DNA of 8,852 nt. Origin: Candidatus Omnitrophota bacterium. Lineage in GTDB: Bacteria > Omnitrophota > Koll11 > Gygaellales > JAQTUY01. The position numbers were made by a program, and so were the translations under genes. Where the stretch lies: NCBI GenBank assembly GCA_028707105.1, contig JAQTUY010000060.1, forward strand, positions 1-8,852. Direction: 5' to 3'. This document shows, in pieces, positions 5,840-8,852 of the stretch. Positions within the stretch are counted from its first letter, which is position 1, and every line of letters begins with the position of its first letter. The notes under the pieces are model-generated. The model had not been told where the DNA came from, ran no database searches, and saw only the letters and a list, made by a program, of their open reading frames with translations.

Positions 5840-6334
5840 TTAAAACTCTTTTTCTTTCAGGGAAATGGTCCTTACCTTTACCTTGCCGGTCTCAAGAAAA
5901 AACTCGACCGTCCTTCCGAAATTCCCGCCTACGTCTTCGGCCACGATATTGATGCCATGATGATTAAGGATCGACTTTGCCATATCGATATTCCTGTCGC
6001 CGACGCTAAAAGGGTTATTCGCATCGATAAAGGTGAACATATGGGCGCCGCCGAATATCTTGGCGACGAGATGGTTCTTATTTATATGCGCGCCCAGCTT
6101 GGCCATTTCATCCAGCATGCTGGGAACGACGGAATTGACAAAACGCGCGGGGTTGGTCTTGATCCTGGATTTTTCTATGTCGGGCAGCATGGTATGGGCC
6201 ATCGCCCCCACTTTCCTCGTGGGATCGTAAATAATAATAGCCAGGCAGGAACCCAGGCCCCGGCTAACCATGACAGCCGGGCTTTTCGCCACTTTGCTTT
6301 CCGCCATATTTACTTCAATGATTTCCTGGTCCAT
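5840..6334 (-). CDS. cheD: Chemoreceptor glutamine deamidase CheD
   Basis: CheD deamidates specific glutamines of chemoreceptors in the cytoplasm, which adjusts receptor signalling. In Bacillus and Thermotoga it also pairs with the CheY phosphatase CheC. The 164-residue product has the catalytic Cys30 in GLGSC (26-30), His47 in AHTMLP (46-51), FGGAHMF (about 94-100) and VGDRNI, then GGNFGRTVEF near the C-terminus. The third active-site position, a Thr six residues before the Cys in Thermotoga CheD, is Ser24 here, which could serve the same role. The ATG at 6334 has AAGGA upstream at a rather long spacing of about nine to ten bases. The 55-base gap from cheY is very AT-rich. No cheC is in the window. 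Confidence 0.93.
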   Translation of the reverse strand: MDQEIIEVNMAESKVAKSPAVMVSRGLGSCLAIIIYDPTRKVGAMAHTMLPDIEKSRIKTNPARFVNSVVPSMLDEMAKLGAHINKNHLVAKIFGGAHMFTFIDANNPFSVGDRNIDMAKSILNHHGINIVAEDVGGNFGRTVEFFLETGKVKVRTISLKEKEF

Positions 6335-6389
6335 GATAGATGATTCCTTGTTATTTTATATAGATATAATATATGAATTCTTATCGCCC

Positions 6390-6764
6390 CTAGCTGCTCA
6401 AGACTCTTTTCACGGCCTCTATAACCCGGGAGGGCTGGAAGGGCTTGGTTACAAAATCTTTAGCGCCGGCTTGTATTGCCTCGACCACCAGGGAATGCTG
6501 GCCCATAGCCGAGACCATAATTATCCTTGCCCGCGGGTCGAGCTTAACGATCTCCTTGACCGCTGCGACACCGTCTATTTCTTCCATCTTAGGCATGACG
6601 ATGTCCATCGTCACAAGGTCGGGTTTTAACTCCTGGTATTTATTTACCGACTCTTTGCCGTTCTCCGCTTCTCCGCATATCTCAAAACCTTCCTTCTTCA
6701 GGATATCGGCGAGCATTCTACGCATAAATAAAGCGTCATCAACGATCAATACTCTAACAGCCAT
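6390..6764 (-). CDS. cheY: CheY-type response regulator (receiver domain only)
   Basis: The 124-residue protein is a stand-alone receiver domain that carries a phosphoryl group from a histidine kinase. The acidic pair Asp9/Asp10, phosphoacceptor Asp54 (in VTMDIVMP), Ser85, and Lys107 in TKPF are all present. The residue just after MP differs from the norm: MPKMEEIDG (57-65) carries three extra residues before the conserved DG. There is no output domain, and neighbours cheD and cheR support a chemotaxis role. The start at 6764 is chosen for the strong AGGAGG seven bases upstream; a longer frame to 6794 would only translate leader-repeat DNA. It has its own predicted -10 box and a hairpin leader, so it may be transcribed separately from cheR. 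Confidence 0.92.
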   Translation of the reverse strand: MAVRVLIVDDALFMRRMLADILKKEGFEICGEAENGKESVNKYQELKPDLVTMDIVMPKMEEIDGVAAVKEIVKLDPRARIIMVSAMGQHSLVVEAIQAGAKDFVTKPFQPSRVIEAVKRVLSS

Positions 6765-6780
6765 CTTACTACCTCCTTTT

Positions 6781-6804
6781 GCACACGAGGGCATACCCGC
6801 GCAA
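6781..6804. repeat. Short leader repeat, copy 2 (before cheY)
   Basis: Partner of 1102-1126 (21 matching bases, one single-base gap). It lies directly upstream of the AGGAGG site of cheY, in the same orientation to the gene as copy 1 has to ybaB. Its right part is also the left arm of the hairpin at 6793-6824. Confidence 0.6.
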
Positions 6805-6824
6805 CACCAATAAACGCGGGGTAT
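6793..6824 (-). promoter_or_regulatory. Hairpin repeat element, copy B, in the cheY leader
   Basis: ATACCCGCG (6793-6801) pairs with CGCGGGGTAT (6815-6824): nine base pairs with one bulged G and a 13-base loop. The inner 27 bases (6796-6822) correspond to copy A at 1231-1257 with compensatory stem changes. It lies between the predicted -10 box and the ribosome site of cheY, so it is expected in the mRNA. Confidence 0.55.
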
Positions 6825-6830
6825 CCCAAT

Positions 6831-6836
6831 AGTATA
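6831..6836 (-). promoter_or_regulatory. Possible -10 box of cheY
   Basis: TATACT on the minus strand matches five of six bases of TATAAT. No convincing -35 box is visible at 16-18 bases. Start of transcription would be near 6824, giving a leader of about 60 bases with the hairpin. Low certainty. Confidence 0.3.
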
Positions 6837-6889
6837 AGTTGCATTTTGAAAGTAAGCGCGAGCCTTAAAATTACCGCGCGGTCAATTCG

Positions 6890-7750
6890 TTAATCCCACG
6901 GTTTATCTTTTAACACCCGGTAGATCTTATTACGCCTGTCAATACAGGTAAACGCCTTATTATCCCATATATTTTCGATTTTGCCAAGAACTAAATAACC
7001 GTGATAATTAAGGGCGTTATAAAAATTGCGCATCAACAGTTCCTGCTGCTGCCGCGTGAAATATATCATCACGTTCCTGCAAAAGATCACATCCATGAAT
7101 TTCAATATCGGCTCGTTCACCAGATTATGCGGGCTGAACTTCGCCATATTCTTTATCTCGTCGCTGAGCCTGAACATATCATTAGGCAGAGCGGTAAAAT
7201 ATTTTTCAACGAGTTTGGGATCGGCTTCTTTCAAGCTGGCTTTAGGGTATTCGGCTATCTGGGTATTGGCCAGCGACTCCCTGTCTATATCCGTGCCCCA
7301 GAGCCGAAGCATGAAATTCTTGATCTCATCCCCCAGCGTTTCTTTCAAAAGTATAGCCAGGGAATATACTTCTTCTCCCGAAGCGCATCCCGCCGACCAG
7401 ATGCGTATGATCCTCTGGTTGGAAGCCTTCTTTTGTTCGATGATCCCCAGCAGCACATCCTTACGAAAAGCCTCAAAGACATCGGCGTCACGAAAAAACT
7501 CCGAAACGTTTATCCCCAGAGTATCCAGAAAGCGGTTATACTCCTCAGGGTCCTTGTCTATTATGTCAATGTATTTGGCGTAATCCTGTATCCTGTTGGC
7601 GTACATACGCACGTAAATACGCCGTTTCAGGAAATTCTCGCGGTATGAAGCCAGGTCTATACCCTTGGATCTCTGGATATAGGCAAGGAACTTTTTGAAC
7701 TCGCCGTTATCTTCCTCTTGTATCGGAAGATTGAATTTATTATATTCCAT
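6890..7750 (-). CDS. cheR: Chemoreceptor methyltransferase CheR
   Basis: CheR transfers methyl groups from S-adenosylmethionine to glutamates of chemoreceptors. The 286-residue product has the N-terminal helical domain with FLKRRIYVRM (40-49) and the INVSEFFRD segment (80-88), then the SAM-binding domain with SAGCASGEE (119-127), GTDID (152-156), the NMAKFSPHNL stretch (201-210) and FCRNVMIYF (223-231). Length is normal and no motif is missing. It ends without a pentapeptide-type or TPR extension. The gene starts 15 bases after the stop of the ComFB-family gene and has no clear Shine-Dalgarno site, so it probably relies on coupled translation. No receptor is coded in the window. A 125-base gap separates it from cheY. 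Confidence 0.95.
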   Translation of the reverse strand: MEYNKFNLPIQEEDNGEFKKFLAYIQRSKGIDLASYRENFLKRRIYVRMYANRIQDYAKYIDIIDKDPEEYNRFLDTLGINVSEFFRDADVFEAFRKDVLLGIIEQKKASNQRIIRIWSAGCASGEEVYSLAILLKETLGDEIKNFMLRLWGTDIDRESLANTQIAEYPKASLKEADPKLVEKYFTALPNDMFRLSDEIKNMAKFSPHNLVNEPILKFMDVIFCRNVMIYFTRQQQELLMRNFYNALNYHGYLVLGKIENIWDNKAFTCIDRRNKIYRVLKDKPWD

Positions 7751-7765
7751 GCGGCTTATGCGCCA

Positions 7766-8029
7766 TTAATGAGTCGGGTTCTTGCTTACCTGCGCGATGG
7801 CCTTGGTGACCTCCCTGAGCACGTCGGCCCTGAACTGGATCTCCACTTCCTGCAGCTTAGTGAACACCCTGCCCTTTTCGGAAACCACGTATTTAGCAGG
7901 CAACTTATTTAAAGCGCAGGCCTGCATATCAAAACGGCACTTCTGGCATTTACAGATGTCATTTTTAGTCTTCAGGATATCTTCCAGGGCATCCTGCACG
8001 ATATATTCCATGTAATTATAGACTTCCAT
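7766..8029 (-). CDS. ComFB-family protein (possible cyclic dinucleotide receptor)
   Basis: This 87-residue protein matches the ComFB family by its opening NYMEYIVQDAL (5-15), a cysteine cluster C26-x-C28-x2-C31 with C38, the segment ALNKLPAKYVVS (39-50) followed by KGRVF (52-56), and a C-terminal helix. ComFB was first named from the Bacillus comF locus; cyanobacterial members have been reported to bind cyclic dinucleotides such as c-di-GMP. The cysteines could hold zinc, which is inference. The ATG at 8029 has GGAGG seven bases upstream. It follows the FtsA-like gene by 25 bases and precedes cheR by 15, so the three are probably one operon. This links second-messenger sensing to receptor methylation, but the actual ligand and partner are unknown. 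Confidence 0.8.
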   Translation of the reverse strand: MEVYNYMEYIVQDALEDILKTKNDICKCQKCRFDMQACALNKLPAKYVVSEKGRVFTKLQEVEIQFRADVLREVTKAIAQVSKNPTH

Positions 8030-8054
8030 CGCTTATTCCTCCGATTGTAATTAC

Positions 8055-8852
8055 TTACGTCCTTTCTTCAAAAAGGATCTTTACGCGCGAGCCGTCCTTC
8101 AAGGGGGTGGTAAATCCTGCCGGCATATCATCGACCAATATCTTGATCGCTTTACCCCTTCCTCTTTGCGGATCGATCTGGATATACCTGAATATCTCCG
8201 AAAGAAGGGCATGCGGTTGCTTTACATAATATATCTTGATATCCGCCCCGTCAACAAGAAAATCATCGGGCCCCACCCTCCTGCCGTTCATAAAGATCTG
8301 CACCGGTTCGATATTGATGTTGACCTGTTCTCCATCGACGCTGACCGATATCTTGCCGCAAGTCGGCGGAATATCAGCCACGTCCTTGACCCGGTAAAGG
8401 ACCATCCGGCAAAGGGCGAATTCGACAACATCATCCTGCCTGACTGTCCTGTTCAGATCTGCCGTTTCACCGTTAAGTGTCAGCGAAAAATTACGCGCCG
8501 TCATAGCCTGCGGAGCGTCATTAACGGCGAAGATCAGCTGTTTTTCCTGCAGGATATCCAGGTCTACTCCCTTATATTTCAACAGATCCCTTATTTTCAA
8601 GGATTCAAGCGCCTGGATAACGGCGCGGTCTGCGACAAGCGCGTCTAAAGATACTTCCTGCTCGTTCATCAGGACCGGCGGATCTATTTTCAGCGCTTCG
8701 CCGTTAAGGATGACATCCAAAGATACCTGTTTTACCACATCGCGGATCGCCGCGTGGGCATCCACTCCGTCTACAGCTTCCTCAAAAGTAATACTGTCGC
8801 CGCGCGTTATCTTATTCGACAAAGAAGACACCGGCTCGCCGTTTAAAGCCAC
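8055..8852 (-). CDS. C-terminal part of a large protein, probably long FtsA-like (partial, N-terminus off the right edge)
   Basis: The last 265 residues of a larger protein are present; the frame is open to the window edge, so the apparent GTG there is only an internal codon. There is no signal or membrane segment. The region is built of repeated units of the form strand-NGE-strand-DGD-strand: residues 1-25, 46-63, 122-146, 168-209 and 236-263, resembling small beta-grasp domains. The end, SEIFRYIQIDPQRGRGKAIKI, then TTPLKDGSRVKILFE, resembles the C-terminus of the roughly 700-residue 'cell division FtsA domain' proteins of Bacillota, which have an actin-like ATPase domain first. That assignment is from memory of the family and the ATPase part is not visible. 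The gene heads the comFB-cheR run, 25 bases before comFB. Confidence 0.5.
   Translation of the reverse strand: MALNGEPVSSLSNKITRGDSITFEEAVDGVDAHAAIRDVVKQVSLDVILNGEALKIDPPVLMNEQEVSLDALVADRAVIQALESLKIRDLLKYKGVDLDILQEKQLIFAVNDAPQAMTARNFSLTLNGETADLNRTVRQDDVVEFALCRMVLYRVKDVADIPPTCGKISVSVDGEQVNINIEPVQIFMNGRRVGPDDFLVDGADIKIYYVKQPHALLSEIFRYIQIDPQRGRGKAIKILVDDMPAGFTTPLKDGSRVKILFEERT

Noticed and set aside
5780..6343. 187-codon open frame on the plus strand opposite cheD
   Set aside because: It lies antisense to the full cheD gene, whose active-site motifs are clear, and its translation shows no recognisable domain.
6335..6389. AT-rich gap between cheY and cheD considered as a cheD promoter
   Set aside because: Several TATAAA-like words occur, but none has a -35 box at proper spacing, so no site can be chosen.
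6865..6885. ACCGCGCGGT palindrome and following AATTTT after cheR, considered as a terminator
   Set aside because: The palindrome has no loop and the T-run is short, so a stable terminator hairpin is not supported.
7001..7648. 215-codon open frame on the plus strand opposite cheR, with a second one at 7026-7583
   Set aside because: Both are antisense to cheR with all its motifs intact; long shadow frames are expected opposite a conserved gene.

Overview
The window looks like a piece of chromosome from a free-living, probably anaerobic bacterium of an uncultured lineage. The gene content and the short-repeat style would fit a candidate phylum such as Omnitrophota, but this is only an impression. 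Supporting signs are an archaeal-type dUTPase, a minimal TatA/TatC pair without TatB, an AmmeMemoRadiSam-type radical SAM enzyme, a long FtsA-like C-terminus of the kind known from Bacillota, and chemotaxis genes of the CheD type. No rRNA, tRNA, CRISPR array, transposase or phage gene is visible.

Layout: eleven of the twelve genes lie on the minus strand. Reading that strand from the right edge, the first block is a chemosensory run: the C-terminus of a large FtsA-like protein (8852 to 8055), a ComFB-family protein (8029-7766), CheR (7750-6890), CheY (6764-6390), CheD (6334-5840) and a radical SAM enzyme of the AmrS type (5811-4657). The AmrS stop codon overlaps by four bases the stop codon of the only plus-strand gene, a 748-residue membrane protein with a spermidine-synthase-like core (2414-4660). 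This gene is divergent from tatA (2242-2054), which is followed by tatC (1960-1262), ybaB (1088-792), a YbgC-type thioesterase (736-350) and a partial dUTPase (346 to beyond base 1).

How the genes may work together: CheR methylates chemoreceptors, CheD deamidates them and CheY carries the phosphoryl signal, but no receptor, CheA, CheW or CheB is present here. ComFB-family proteins are linked to cyclic dinucleotide binding, so the right block may join second-messenger signalling, receptor adaptation and an FtsA/PilM-like assembly protein. AmrS starts with a Tat-signal-like leader, and tatA and tatC lie nearby. The left block is housekeeping: protein export, nucleoid binding, thioester hydrolysis and dUTP removal.

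Non-coding DNA is scarce (none over 175 bases) but dense in structure. A 67-bp unit repeated 1.6 times lies between ybaB and tatC and forms the last codons of tatC. A small hairpin element occurs there and again in the cheY leader, with compensatory base changes in its stem. The tatA leader holds two stem-loops in a row. Two genes (ybgC and the membrane protein) have an extended -10 box placed six bases before the ATG and no Shine-Dalgarno site, which suggests leaderless transcripts.
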